Positions 7,341-16,725 of a DNA stretch of 16,834 bases are shown here, one piece after another (the first letter of the stretch is position 1; each line of letters starts with the position of its first letter). A program made the position numbers and the translations under genes. The stretch is from contig JADKCC010000024.1 in assembly GCA_016714785.1 (NCBI GenBank), forward strand, positions 1 to 16,834, read 5' to 3'. Under the pieces are notes generated by a model. The model was not told the origin of the DNA. It saw only the letters and a program-made list of their open reading frames with translations, and made no database searches. The stretch comes from Saprospiraceae bacterium. GTDB lineage: Bacteria > Bacteroidota > Bacteroidia > Chitinophagales > Saprospiraceae.

Positions 7341-8222
7341 TCACTCCAACCTAAACGTAACAGGCAAAGTAAACAAAACTCTCACAGGTTTCTCATTTTG
7401 ATATCCTGGATTCCATGGCGGCATATTGGTTATTACTCGGGTAACTTCATCTTTTATACTCTGACAGACGCCTCTCAGCACTTTGACATCATCTATACTC
7501 CCGTCTTTGTCTATGACAAACTGTACAATGGCATTTCCAAACACACCATTCGCTCGTGCTTGCTTAGGATATCTTAGACTTTTATGGATATATTGCTGCA
7601 TAGTTTGATCTGTACATTTTTCCTTTCTTCCAGATCTTCTTGCATACAGGAAGCCATCATAGGCATTACTTCTTTGGCTATTGCTTCTTTCGTTTGTCTA
7701 GTCTCTGAAAAAATGGTATCCGCTCTGTAGATGCCTTCATTCGATATTGCGCCTAGAGAGTCATACTCAATGAATGCACCATCTCTTAGGTTTTTTACAT
7801 AGTGATATATAGCTGTTAATTTACCTTTTTTATCTGTTTGCTTCCATTCTCCTTCCTTTTCCATCTTGGTACATGCCTTTACTAATGCCTTTATTCCATT
7901 CACCCACTTCTTTTCCATCTTTATGTTGACCATCAGCTACAAGTGTACCGTCATCATACCATTCTTTGTACAGCCCATTTTTTTGACCTGTCCCCTTGTC
8001 ATATTGAAAATAATGGGTTATTTGTCCCGTTTCAGGAAAAAACTGACGAAAAACATGGCTTCCATCTTGTTTCTTAGAAATTACAGTGTGGTAACTTGTA
8101 AATACCTCTTTTTCATCACTATCCAAAAACCTATTGTACTTACCCTTAAACCTTGACAGTTGCGACACATGACAAGAGGTTATCATAGTTAGTGTAATTA
8201 TCCAAAAAAGTAAATTCTTCAT
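7341..8222 (-). CDS. lipoprotein with MORN/YwqK-type repeats and C-terminal TonB domain (frameshifted)
   Basis: Joined across two shifts this is about 293 residues. It starts MKNLLFWIITLTMITSC, a lipoprotein signal with the lipid-bearing Cys17, so the mature protein is probably tethered to a membrane. The middle carries MORN-like 'DG..G.W' repeats: KNGLYKEWYDDGTLVADGQ, DGKEVGEWNKG, GMYQDGKKEGEWKQ and LRDGAFIEYDSLG. The end is a TonB C-terminal domain (YPKQARANGVFGNAIVQF, then IDKDGSIDDVKVLRG, then MPPWNPG and LPVTFRLE), the part that in TonB contacts outer-membrane receptors. MORN-TonB fusions are recurrent in Bacteroidota, usually annotated as energy transducer TonB or YwqK-family antitoxin; direct energy coupling is doubtful because the usual N-terminal TonB helix and Pro-rich linker are absent. 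The shifts are in T-runs at 7857-7860 and 7617-7621; adding one base to each restores the frame. A -7 box lies at 8240-8247. Confidence 0.8.
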
Positions 8223-8239
8223 GATTCAAATTTATATCA

Positions 8240-8268
8240 CAAATATAATCAAACATAGTAAAGTCAAA
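8240..8268 (-). promoter_or_regulatory. Bacteroidota-type promoter for the MORN-TonB lipoprotein
   Basis: On the minus strand TTTG (8265-8268), 17 bases, then TATATTTG (8240-8247). The -7 box is an exact consensus match; the spacer is two bases shorter than usual. A second TAAATTTG at 8227-8234 is probably too close to the ATG. Confidence 0.45.
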
Positions 8269-8374
8269 AATAAAATTGTATGGATTTTATGAAAAAATAA
8301 TGGTTCGATAAAATTCAACTTTCATTTTTTTACACATATATCCTTCACGCAACCCCATCATTCAGATTGAGTGC

Positions 8375-8428
8375 TTCGTCGTTTCCCTCCGCGGCAGATT
8401 CGTCGTTCATTATTCGTCGTTCGTCATT
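8375..8428. repeat. short TTCGTCGTT/TTCGTCATT direct repeats
   Basis: TTCGTCGTT occurs at 8375-8383, 8399-8407 and 8413-8421, and TTCGTCATT at 8420-8428. The stop of the minus-strand DUF6265-like gene lies in the last copy. Such ATTCGTC runs are frequent between Bacteroidota genes. Confidence 0.55.
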
Positions 8429-8906
8429 GTGCAGTTATTTTAGGACGAGTATCCTTCCCAAACTTAAATTCAATATCTGCTCCGCCACCTGATATTTTAG
8501 CAAAAAGAGAGTCTCCTTTTAATTTGTATAGTATCATTTTGGGGAATTCGTTGTTTGGGTTTCACAAACAAAACTTGATCTACAATATCTGTCAGTATGA
8601 AATCAGTAGATATAATATCACCTTTCCAGTTACAGAAAAATCCATGAAGTATCTCTTTTAAGGAGTTTTACATCTCTCTCCAAATCGTGTCATTTCCTTG
8701 CATAGTAAATCCAAGACCTAGATAAAGTGTATCATTAGCTTTTTGCCAGTGTTCGTAAGTATCCTTTCCCGGATTTTCATTTGATCGTTGCCAGGAACCC
8801 AACATCCATTCAAAGGAAACCAACTTTTTCTTCTGCAGGTGCTTCGGATTAGGTGATGGCTTACATGCTAAAAATACTAAAAAAATAATTTAAAAAATCC
8901 TTTCAT
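8424..8906 (-). pseudogene. DUF6265-like lipoprotein, frameshifted
   Basis: About 160 residues when frames are joined. It begins MKGFF with a hydrophobic signal ending in LACKPSPNP, a lipoprotein-like cysteine. The mature part reads FEWMLGSWQRSNENPGKD, then TYEHWQKANDTLYLGLGF and TMQGNDTIWRE, then RDTSWIFSVTGKG, VLFVCENPNNEFPK and YKLKGDSLFAKISGGGADI, ending PKITAQ. The WMLGSW...YE.W....DT..LG.G sequence is what I know from DUF6265-family proteins, small secreted beta-barrel proteins of unknown role. At least four shifts or stops lie between these segments, including one in the signal peptide. The stop TGA is inside the TTCGTC repeat run. It lies between, and on the same strand as, the MORN-TonB gene and the esterase gene. 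Confidence 0.65.
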
Positions 8907-9088
8907 GATATCATTATTTAAACCTGAATTAGCTCCGCAAAATATAATCTTCGACAAAAGCACTAAAATACATAAAATCCAAATTTCATATAGTTAATAA
9001 TCAATACTTTATAGACCTTAGAGTCTTATTGGCATTCCATCATTTTTGACTTTTAGGAGTGGACTCAAAGTTTACAGATTTCATTTAT

Positions 9089-9824
9089 TCAATTCAACAT
9101 TTCCTTCAAAACCAACCACACATTCTCTCTTACTATAAACTGTCCTGCAGTATTCGGATGTTTGCCATCTTCAAGATTGAGCGATGGGATAGTCGCAACA
9201 TTGGCTAATAAAAGGGATTAATGCGGCATTATATTCTTTGGCTAGTTTTGGGTAAATAGTTGCGAATTGTCTGGTATATTCGTTGCCCCATATTCGGTGG
9301 TGCTTCCATACCTGCAAGTACCAATTTTACGTCAGGATTTGAAACTTTTACCTTATCTAAGATGGCTCTGAGATTACTTTCTGTTTTCTTTGAGATCAAG
9401 GCCGCGGAGTACATCATTGGCGCAAGCTCCAGGACAAATACATCTACTTTTTGTTTTAGTACCCAGTCGATTCTATTTTTCCACCTGAAGTAGTCTCACC
9501 ACTTAGACCAGCATTGATGGCGGTGTAAGGCATTTTCAGACTATCCAATCGTTGCTGAATGAGTGCCGGAAAGGATTCATTTTCGTCTAGCCCGTAGCCT
9601 GCTGTAAGGCTATTTCCAAAGAATAAAATGTACTTTGTGTCGGATTTTTGAGTAGCTACATGGCCAGAATCAGCATTTTGGTCTTGAATTTCCGTATTAT
9701 TCCCAACTTGTTGGTCTGCTTCTTGTTTAGACTTACATCCTTGGACCATAAAACCACCGATGATTACAATCAAAAGCGTTTTCAAAGAATTTTTAAAATG
9801 GTATAAAGTTATATTTGGTGTCAT
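9089..9824 (-). CDS. tesA: TesA-like SGNH-hydrolase (arylesterase/lysophospholipase), lipoprotein, frameshifted
   Basis: About 245 residues joined. The N-terminus has a lipoprotein signal ending VQGC (Cys30), then a polar linker. The SGNH blocks are present: ILFFGNSLTAGYG with nucleophile Ser72 (block I), INAGLSGETTSGG with the block II glycine, VFVLELGANDVLRG (block III Asn), and DGKHPNTAG near the C-terminus with the catalytic Asp and His (block V). The enzyme should hydrolyse esters or thioesters outside the cytoplasm. Shifts lie near 9475-9480, near 9425 (one G missing in LGAND), near 9390 (one extra A) and near 9200. It is divergent from the ABC gene pair with a 70-base gap, the same layout as tesA/ybbAP in E. 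coli, which supports the TesA assignment. The gene symbol rests on family and context, not on full-length identity. Confidence 0.8.
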
Positions 9825-9894
9825 TTTTGCTTTGGTTTACATTTATTAACCAATATGCCGCTAAAAGAGTTTTACAAAAATTAAAAATCAATAT

Positions 9895-10596
9895 ATGTCT
9901 TCCATTCTCGAAGTAGAAAATCTCATCATGTCTTATCAAAGCGGTAGTAAAACACTTACCGTTTTGCAAGACATTAATATCGTCATCCATGAAGGCGAAA
10001 CTGTAGCCATCACAGGTCCATCAGGGTCCGGAAAGACCACGCTTATGGGACTTTGCGCTGCATTGGACAATCCTACTTCAGGGGATATCAAATTATTGGG
10101 CAACGCTGTAAAGCCTTTGTCAGAAGATCAACGAGCGCAATTGAGAAACAAATTTATTGGGTTTATATTTCAGAATTTCCAACTACTTCCAAGCCTTACA
10201 GCGTTAGAAAATGTCATGCTACCACTAGAACTCCAAGGTATCAAAGGTGCAGAAGATGATGCTAAAAAATTGCTGGAAAGAGTAGGGTTGAAAGATAGAA
10301 TGAACCACTATCCGACGCAACTTTCTGGAGGTGAACAACAAAGAGTAGCCTTGGCCAGAGCTTTTATCAATAAACCCAAAATCCTGTTTGCGGACGAACC
10401 CACAGGAAATCTAGATGGTGATACCGGCTCTACGGTAGAATCACTGATGTTTGATCTAAATAAAGATTTCGGTACGACATTAATCATCGTCACCCACAAT
10501 CCTGAGCTAGCTGCCAAAACGGGCAGAACGATACAATTGAAGTCGGGCCATATAGTCGCTGATGTAAAAAATATTGTCCAAAACACCGCAAACTAA
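9895..10596 (+). CDS. ybbA: ABC transporter ATP-binding protein, YbbA/LolD-like
   Basis: An intact 233-residue ATPase. Motifs in order: Walker A GPSGSGKTTL (about residues 41-50), Q-loop FIFQNFQLLPSLTALENV (about 91-108), signature LSGGEQQRVALARAF (about 143-157), Walker B ILFADEPTGNLD (about 163-174) and the switch histidine in IIVTHNPELA (about 196-205). The order and the LDNPTSGDIKLLG segment place it in the MacB/LolD/YbbA group, which works with FtsX-type permeases. The permease gene starts five bases after its stop, so the two form one unit; E. coli YbbA-YbbP has the same arrangement next to tesA. The group moves lipids, lipoproteins or peptides by a mechanical mechanism; the cargo here is not known. 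The ATG at 9895 is the only sensible start. Confidence 0.9.
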   Translation: MSSILEVENLIMSYQSGSKTLTVLQDINIVIHEGETVAITGPSGSGKTTLMGLCAALDNPTSGDIKLLGNAVKPLSEDQRAQLRNKFIGFIFQNFQLLPSLTALENVMLPLELQGIKGAEDDAKKLLERVGLKDRMNHYPTQLSGGEQQRVALARAFINKPKILFADEPTGNLDGDTGSTVESLMFDLNKDFGTTLIIVTHNPELAAKTGRTIQLKSGHIVADVKNIVQNTAN

Positions 10597-10600
10597 TCCA

Positions 10601-13125
10601 ATGAACAGATTTAAGTTTTTGTGGAGTATTGCCATCAGAGACAGAAAAATAGGTCAAAACTATTGCTTTTCATGTCATCCATCATACTGGGTGTAGCAGC
10701 ATTGGTAGCCATCAATTCATTTAATTATAATCTTCGGAAAGAGATCAATAAAGAAGCTGCAACGCTATTGAGTGCCGATCTATCTGCCACGAGCAATAGA
10801 CCGATGGATAGCATCATGATGAATATACTCGACTCATTGCCAGGCGAAAAGGCCAGAGAGATGGAGATGATGTCCATGTCTTATATTCCCAAAACAGATG
10901 AAACACAATTTGTAAGACTGAAAGCACTCGAAGGCGATTATCCATTTTATGGCAAAATAAAAACGATACCATCAGAAGCCGCTCAGACTTATAAAACCGG
11001 TAGATCAGCATTGGTAGACGAAAGTTTGATGTTGCAACATGGTCTAAGAGAAGGTGATTCTATCAAAGTAGGCAAAACATCCTTCGAAATCAAAGGAAAA
11101 CTCTCGGGAGCTATAGGTAGTGTAGGCGCCATGTCATCTGTGGCACCTGTGATATATATTAATATGTCGGACATCGATAGTACAGGTCTCATCCAACCGG
11201 GCAGTTTGATCAACTATGCTTATTACTTCAAAGTGCCTTCAAATCTAGACATTGATGAGTGGAAAGCAAAAAGAAAAACCCAATTTCGATCTGACAATGT
11301 AAGATTGGAGACAATAGAAGATCGTAAAGAAAATCTCAATAGAGCATTTAGTTTTTTGAATTATTTTCTCAATTTGGTGGCGATCGTAGCCTTGCTTTTG
11401 GGTTGTTTGGGTGTAGCATCGAGTGTGCTTATTTATGTAAAATCAAAACAAATTCCATTGCCCTACTTCGTTGTTTGGGTATGAAGCCATGGGATGCATT
11501 TTTTGGTGTATTTCATTCAAATTACGTTTTTAGGTACCATAGGTGTATTGATTGGTATTGGATTTGGTGTCATCATTCAGAGTGCTTTACCCGTATTGAT
11601 GGCTGATTTTCTTCCTGTGAGTATTCAGATGGCTGTTTCTCCTAGAGCGATTTTAGAAGGGCTGATAGTAGGGATATCTGTGACAACATTATTTTCATTG
11701 ATACCTTTGATTTCTATTCGCAATATCAGTCCATTAAGAACATTAAGAGTTGCGACTGACGAAACTTCTGGCCAAAGAGATTGGCTCAAAATGGGATTAT
11801 ATGTTGCCATTGTATTAGTTTTGACAGTCTATTTGTGGATTTTGACATCTTCTATTTTAGCGGCTTTGGGATTTGTGGTTGGTATTGTGATATCTTATTT
11901 ATTGCTAAGTGGCTTTGCCTATTTGGTGATCAAATTGTTGAAAAATAGTATTCCTTCGAGTGCAGGTTTTGTGGTGAAACAAGGACTTTCTAACCTGTTC
12001 AGACCTGATAATCAGACACAAACCATCATGGTTACTTTGGGAATGGGCACAGCGGTATTGACCACATTACTGATACTGCAGAGCATCTTACTCAATAATG
12101 TCTCTCATGGATAGCGGTAAACAACCCAATATGATCCTTTATGGCATTGAGACCAATCAAATGACAGAATTAAAGTCTTTGACAGAAAGCTACAAGCTAC
12201 CTATCCTGCAGCAAGTGCCTGTTGTGACCATGAAAATCGATGGTTGGAAAGGAAAATCCAAAGCACAGTGGCTGGCAGATTCCACCATGACAGCTGAAAG
12301 ATGGGCTGTAAATCGGGAAGCAAGAGTTACTTACAGAGATACCATATCAGAAGATGAAACGCTAGTCGAAGGCAGTCTTAAACCTTATCGCAATCCTTCA
12401 GATAGTATCTTTGTATCTTTAGGAACGACCTTTGCAGAAGCACTAGATGTAAAGGTAGGTGACGAGATCGTTTTTAATGTGCAAGGAACCAGAATGGTGA
12501 CTTATGTAAGTAGCCTTCCGGGAGATAGAATTCAGAAATTTATCTACCAGGTTTTTATCGTTTTTCCTAATGGTATTTTGGAACAAGCACCACAATTTCA
12601 AGTCTTAGTAATAAAACACCAGATAATGCGACGATGGCCAATTATCGTGGCGCTGTTGTAAAAGCATTTCCCAATGTATCCGTCATAGATCTCACCACCA
12701 TATTACAATCAGTCAACGACATACTCACGAAGGTATCCTTTATCATACAGTTTATGGCTATTTTTAGCTTATTGACAGGATTGATAGTCTTGATCAGTTC
12801 ATTGACACTGAGCAAATATCAACGACTCAAAGAAAGTATTTTGCTCAGGACCATAGGCGCATCCCGTGCTCAAATCATCAAAATCAATGCGACGGAATAC
12901 ACCTTTTTGGGTGTTCTATCTGCGTTGACAGGAGTAGGTATTGCCTTGATAGCCAGCTTTATATTGACCAAAGTGCAGTTGAAACTGGATTTTGACATCT
13001 CTTGGTGGATCGTCACGTCAATTCTTTTCGGATTGGTATTAATTACAGTAATCATTGGTATGTTTAATAGTCGCGATGTGGTGAGCAATCCGCCATTGGA
13101 AGTTTTGAGAAAGGAGAATGGGTAA
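10601..13125 (+). CDS. ybbP: FtsX-like permease of the YbbP type, multiply frameshifted
   Basis: About 840 residues when joined, as expected for YbbP-type permeases with two FtsX domains. It starts MNRFKFLWSIAIRDRK at 10601, followed by the first helix (LLLFMSSIILGVAALVAINSF), a periplasmic domain, an FtsX block (FSFLNYFLNLVAIVALLLG to IGIGFGVIIQSALPVL), paired central helices, a second periplasmic domain and a C-terminal FtsX block (FIIQFMAIFSLLTGLIVLIS, YTFLGVLSALTGVGIALIAS), ending LEVLRKENG. Shifts lie near 10645, 11450, 11505, 12107, 12518, 12553 and 12613; several are one base too many or too few in a homopolymer. The pair at 12518/12553 cancels out but garbles about 12 residues. It should form the membrane half of the ABC system with the ATPase upstream. 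The stop at 13123-13125 overlaps a following ATG. Confidence 0.88.
13083..13124 (+). repeat. direct repeat, upstream copy, in the permease 3' end
   Basis: 42 bases encoding SNPPLEVLRKENG, repeated at 14269-14310 with four mismatches. The most conserved stretch is TTGAGAAAGGAGAATGGGTA. Confidence 0.85.
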
Positions 13126-13585
13126 TGCAGAGGTTTAAGTGTCTATTTAAAAAAATATTCAGATTTGATTTAGCAGAAGATTATCTTTGGTTATCTTCAG
13201 AATATATTGATTGTTTAAAAGGCGATTCTATTATTGAAGGAACAAAGGTTCTTGACGGTATAAATAATTGTAATATAATTTTAAAGAGGAATGCAAATAT
13301 TGGAATAAAAAGATCTTTTCAAACCGAAAATTATAGATCTTGGAAATAATATTGTAAGAATAAGAGAGAATTTTGGGAATCTTATCGTGTGAAAAATGAT
13401 AATATTAGAGGAGGAAAGTTGAAGGAAATTTTGGATAAATAAAATGGTATTTGTGGAAGAAGCCAGAATTCACGCTAAATGTTAAAATAAATGGTGGTGA
13501 ATTAATTTCAAAACTAGATACTCCTAAACAAATAAATTTTGAATATATCAATCAATTAGGGAATCATCCCTATCATCTAATTTGA
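13125..13585 (+). pseudogene. unrecognised small gene(s) after the permease, frameshifted
   Basis: The ATG at 13125-13127 overlaps the permease stop (TAATG) and follows an AGGAG. It opens MQRFKCLFKKIFRFDLAEDY and reads EYIDCLKGDSIIEGTKVLDG before the frame breaks near 13280-13300; in other frames KPKIIDLGNNIVRIRENFGN and NDNIRGGKLKEILDK continue to a stop at 13440-13442. Immediately after, WYLWKKPEFTLNVKINGG and ISKLDTPKQINFEYINQLG run to a stop at 13583-13585. These could be one protein of about 150 residues or two short ones. No family recognised. The mix of short beta-like and acidic segments, the low GC and the position next to an immunity-like gene suggest a cluster of immunity-type genes, which is inference. 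Confidence 0.4.
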
Positions 13586-13659
13586 GAATTTAAAAATAAG
13601 CGAAACTCAAAATACTCAAACACCCACCGTTCCCAAATAAAACAAATCCAGAACTTAAA

Positions 13660-13855
13660 TGACAGTTACAGAGAGAAAATTTAATCCGATTATGCATTAT
13701 TGTTCTGAATGATGAGATTTGTAAATCCGAAATCGAAAGCTTGGCTTCAACATTGATGTTTTCGAAGAAGTAGATTGGGATGATATGATGAAATATTGTC
13801 TGAAACCATTTCTGAATGGGACAATGAAAAAATAAACTTTCCTATCAAAAAGTAA
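13660..13855 (+). pseudogene. C-terminal part of an unrecognised small acidic protein
   Basis: Frames here join to an acidic tail: MTVTERKFNPIMHY near 13660, VFEEVDWDDM near 13760, then ILSETISEWDNEKINFPIKK ending at TAA 13853-13855, two bases before the next ATG. The tight spacing implies an operon with the Imm33-like gene. Start and full length cannot be fixed because of several breaks. Confidence 0.35.
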
Positions 13856-13857
13856 AT

Positions 13858-14247
13858 ATGTCGCTTTGGAAGCTAAGACTTGAAAAGAATGTTGACCAAT
13901 TATTGGATTATAATTCTTGGAATCATCACATTGAAAAACAAAAAGAAATTTGTTTAAAGTATAACACAAAATGGAGTCCCATAAATTACAAATTAAAAGT
14001 TGGGGTTTCTACTGATTTGAAAAGTGATCATCTAAATGGCAAGAGAGAAAAAGCAGAAAGTGGCATTACAGGATGGTATATTTGGTCAGGAGCGTATGAT
14101 GATAAAGACGGTTTTCCAGCCACTTTGTGCAGAACACTCTGCTCCAGATAAGGCCCGAAATAATTAAGTACTTAGGACTTGATATTGGGTCCGGATTTTT
14201 TAATGGATAAAGATGGATATGAAGATGTTTGGCTTGATATTACTTAA
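13858..14247 (+). pseudogene. Imm33-like (DUF2185-type) immunity protein, frameshifted
   Basis: It starts MSLWKLRLEKN at 13858 and reads YNSWNHHIEKQKEICLKYNT, then GKREKAESGITGWYIWSG. After a shift near 14110-14130 it continues FQPLCAEH, then LQIRPEIIKYLGLDIG and, after another shift, MDKDGYEDVWLDIT to the stop at 14245-14247. The GWYIWSG...PL.AEHLL....I..YLGL..G.RFL....GYEDVW pattern is what I know from Imm33/DUF2185-type domains, immunity proteins that protect against polymorphic or contact-delivered toxins. Total length about 130 residues fits. No toxin gene is visible here. The family call is from memory of the pattern and should be tested by profile search. Confidence 0.55.
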
Positions 14248-14268
14248 TGATCAAAGTAAATATAAATG

Positions 14269-14310
14269 GAGCAATTCAACATTGGAAGTATTGAGAAAGG
14301 AGAATGGGTA
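14269..14310 (+). repeat. direct repeat, downstream copy of the permease 3' end
   Basis: Encodes SNSTLEVLRKENG followed by TAG, against SNPPLEVLRKENG and TAA in the permease. Homology to the permease begins sharply at 14269 and ends at 14310. Confidence 0.85.
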
Positions 14311-14370
14311 GGTGGTGATAAATTTGGCACTAAGATTGGTGATAACCAATTATTTAATTAATTTTGTGGT

Positions 14371-14980
14371 ATGGTTTCATTTTATATTACGAAGATTGAT
14401 ATTAAAAAGGTGTTCATCTTCAAGATATCGAGATTAATATTTCTGACACCGAGCGAAAACATTTTGATACTGACAGGCAGAATGGAATGGAAAGACTTCT
14501 TTTAATTCGGTTTTGGGGACATTTTTTAATAATAGTAGAATAGATGGAAATGGAAAGCATAAAATATTTAATGATTCATTATGCTTGACATTTAATATAT
14601 CAGAATCGTTTTCTCATAGTAAAGTAATAGAAATAACCAAAATGGTATTTCCCAGCTGTCCGGAATCTAAAAGGCCGAAAAGTCTGAAGGTGTTAAAGAT
14701 AATATAACAAAAAAGTAGAAGACTTTGAAAAGTTTCTTGCCAAAAAGAGAACGGAGCAAGCTTTTTATCTTTTGAACGCGAGAATGCAAAGAAGTAAATT
14801 AATTTCTGATTGGTTTGATAAATTAGAATCATCACCTTCGTTTTTTATTTAGGACGAAAGCCGAAATTAATAAGTAAAAAGAACAGAGGACAAATTGAAC
14901 TTTTATCTTACTTCAGATCATAGAGAAGAATTTGATTTTAATACTTTATCCAATGGATATAGTTCCATTCTCTACATTCT
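14371..14980 (+). pseudogene. AAA family ATPase (AAA_15/SMC-like), frameshifted, apparently lacking Walker B
   Basis: Starts MVSFYITKIDIKKVF at 14371. Reading across frames: DIEINISDTERKHF, then a Walker A region at 14476-14500 (GRNGMGKTSL once two single bases are restored), NNSRIDGNGKHKIFND, LTFNISESFSHSKVIEITK, then helical segments (VEDFEKFLAKKRTEQAF, LLNARMQRSKLISDWFDKL) and the ABC-signature-like motif DFNTLSNGYSSILYI at 14931-14978. This is the standard order in single-chain AAA_15-type ATPases, often part of defence or repair modules. After YI the expected hhhIDE Walker B and HLH motifs are missing in all three frames. Total is about 200 residues against roughly 450 or more for relatives, with at least six shifts. 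TAATTTTG at 14359-14366 resembles a -7 box but is only four bases from the ATG. Confidence 0.6.
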
Positions 14981-14984
14981 TTTT

Positions 14985-15183
14985 TGACATGATGCAGCAG
15001 ATGCAAAATGAGGGTGGAAGTTTTGATTATACCAAAGAAGGCATCGACAAGTTTGGAGACTTGATGAAACAAGACATGGTGAAATATGAGGGATTATTAC
15101 AGAGTGTCAATGGTCAGAATAAAAATGAAATTCTCGATATGCGCAAAAAGTTTTATCAGGAATATTTATACAAAAACAAAAAT
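14985..15183 (+). other. helical coding-like stretch between ATPase and trehalase
   Basis: One frame reads DMMQQMQNEGGSFDYTKEG, then KFGDLMKQDMVKYEGLLQSV and ILDMRKKFYQEYLYKN before the trehalase start. It is charged and helical. It may be the remainder of the ATPase, a separate small protein or an N-terminal extension of the trehalase; I cannot decide. Confidence 0.3.
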
Positions 15184-16725
15184 ATGCTCCAATTAGTGCT
15201 TCCAGAAAATTTGCATAACCTAATTTCTTTAAAGATGTGGCACTTAGTGAGTTGATTTCCGATGGAAAATCTTTAGCTGGATGCTACTCCACTATTTGAT
15301 CCATCCACCATTAATGCTAATCTTATGAGTCACAAAAAACAAGCCTGATTTTGATCTACTTACATTTGTGGAAGACCATTTTTGACATTCCTAAACTCAA
15401 AGAATCTGACTTCCAAAACCAATCCTGAACGAAACCACTACCTCATTTGTGGATCAAATGACCTTGGTCTTTTTCTAAGGAGAGAAGCCGATCAAGTCAA
15501 AATTGGCAGCACATTAATACCTTTTGCCGTATCCATATATCGTACCGGGTGGTAGATTTAATGAAATATATTAACGGGACAGCTACTTCACCCATCGTTG
15601 GGGACTCGCGCTGTCAGGACATAAAGATATGATAAGGTCCATGGTGGACAATTTCAGTTATTTGATTCATAAAGTCGGGTTTATACCAAATGGCAATCTG
15701 ACATATTTCTTTGAGTTAAGCAGTTTTCAACCACCATTTTTCTCATGATCGTCGATCTCTTGGCAGTAGCCGAAGGTACTACTGTATATATAGAATATCT
15801 TGATGCTTTGGAAAAAGAATATACCTCGGGGTAAATAACCAAATGAATGCCAATGATGTCTTATCTCATAATGTATGCTTACCAAACGGCGACTTGCTAC
15901 ATAGGTAGAGTTACGATGCTTCACCTACACCAAGATCAAAAATGTTGGCCGCAGATACGCATCTTGCGACACAAACAGACAGAGAAGAAAATGACCTATT
16001 CCACAATATCAGATCAGCATGCGAGTCAGGATGGGATTTCAGCAGTAGATGGTTTGCTGATGGAGAGCATTTGGGTACCATCCAACTTCTGAAATATTGC
16101 CAAATGATCTTAATTCGTCTGCTTTATCATTTAGAAATAACACCAGCTCAGGCCTCGACATTGGCAGGAAGATCAACTGATGCAATCCAGTCTGGGCCCT
16201 CATGCTGAGAAGCGGAAAGATTTGATATTACAACATTTCTGGAATGGAAAGACGAAGGACACTTTCTTGACTATAATTTCGTACACTTCTCAACAAACCA
16301 CATCTATTCATGCGGCTGGAATCTTCCTCTGTGTTTTGGTCTTGTAGATGATATTATTGGCCAAAGAACATTAAATTTCTCGCAACTCACTTACTCAAAG
16401 ACGGTGGTATCATGACTACCATGAGTAGTGGACAAATAGCCGGATGCACCTAATGGATGGGCACCACTTCAATGGATGGCTTATATCGCTGCTAAAAATT
16501 ATAACAATATGGAATTCACACAAACCATTGCACACAGATGGACACCGCTTAACGAAAGTGCTTCGTCAAACCGGTAAAATGATGGAAAAATATCACGTGG
16601 CCAATATTAACTCGATAGTGGTGGTGGAGAATATCCCGTACAAGATGGATCGGATGGACCAATGGTGTATATCTGGCTTTCTGAAGGCAGAAACAAGAAT
16701 GTTAGATGGCAACAAACTTTATTAA
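15184..16725 (+). pseudogene. alpha,alpha-trehalase, GH37, heavily frameshifted
   Basis: Trehalase splits trehalose into two glucoses. Joined frames give about 510 residues, normal for GH37. In order: FKDVALSELISDGKSL, DATPLFDPSTINAN, DLLTFVEDHFDIPKL, then signature 1 PGGRFNEIY at 15545-15571 followed by a garbled YYWD and SYFT, MVDNFSYLI, GFIPNGN, QPPFFSLM, and ESGWDFSSRWFADG with the general-acid Asp codon at 16035-16037. After that come LYHLE, DAPNGWAPLQW at 16443-16475 (signature 2, with QW before it garbled), ETGKMMEKYHV with the likely general-base Glu codon at 16585-16587, and GGGEYPVQDG, ending LDGNKLY. I count well over ten breaks, plus substitutions in signature 1, more than in any other gene here. 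No signal peptide is visible; start 15184 is the nearest ATG. The family is certain; function in the real genome depends on whether the breaks are errors. Confidence 0.85.

Noticed and set aside
8371..8661. Plus-strand 96-residue open frame
   Set aside because: It is the antisense shadow of the DUF6265-like gene and the TTCGTC repeats.
9605..9625. GNSL instead of GDSL in the esterase as an active-site loss
   Set aside because: The Ser is kept and, to my knowledge, Asn at this position is common in Bacteroidota TesA-like esterases.
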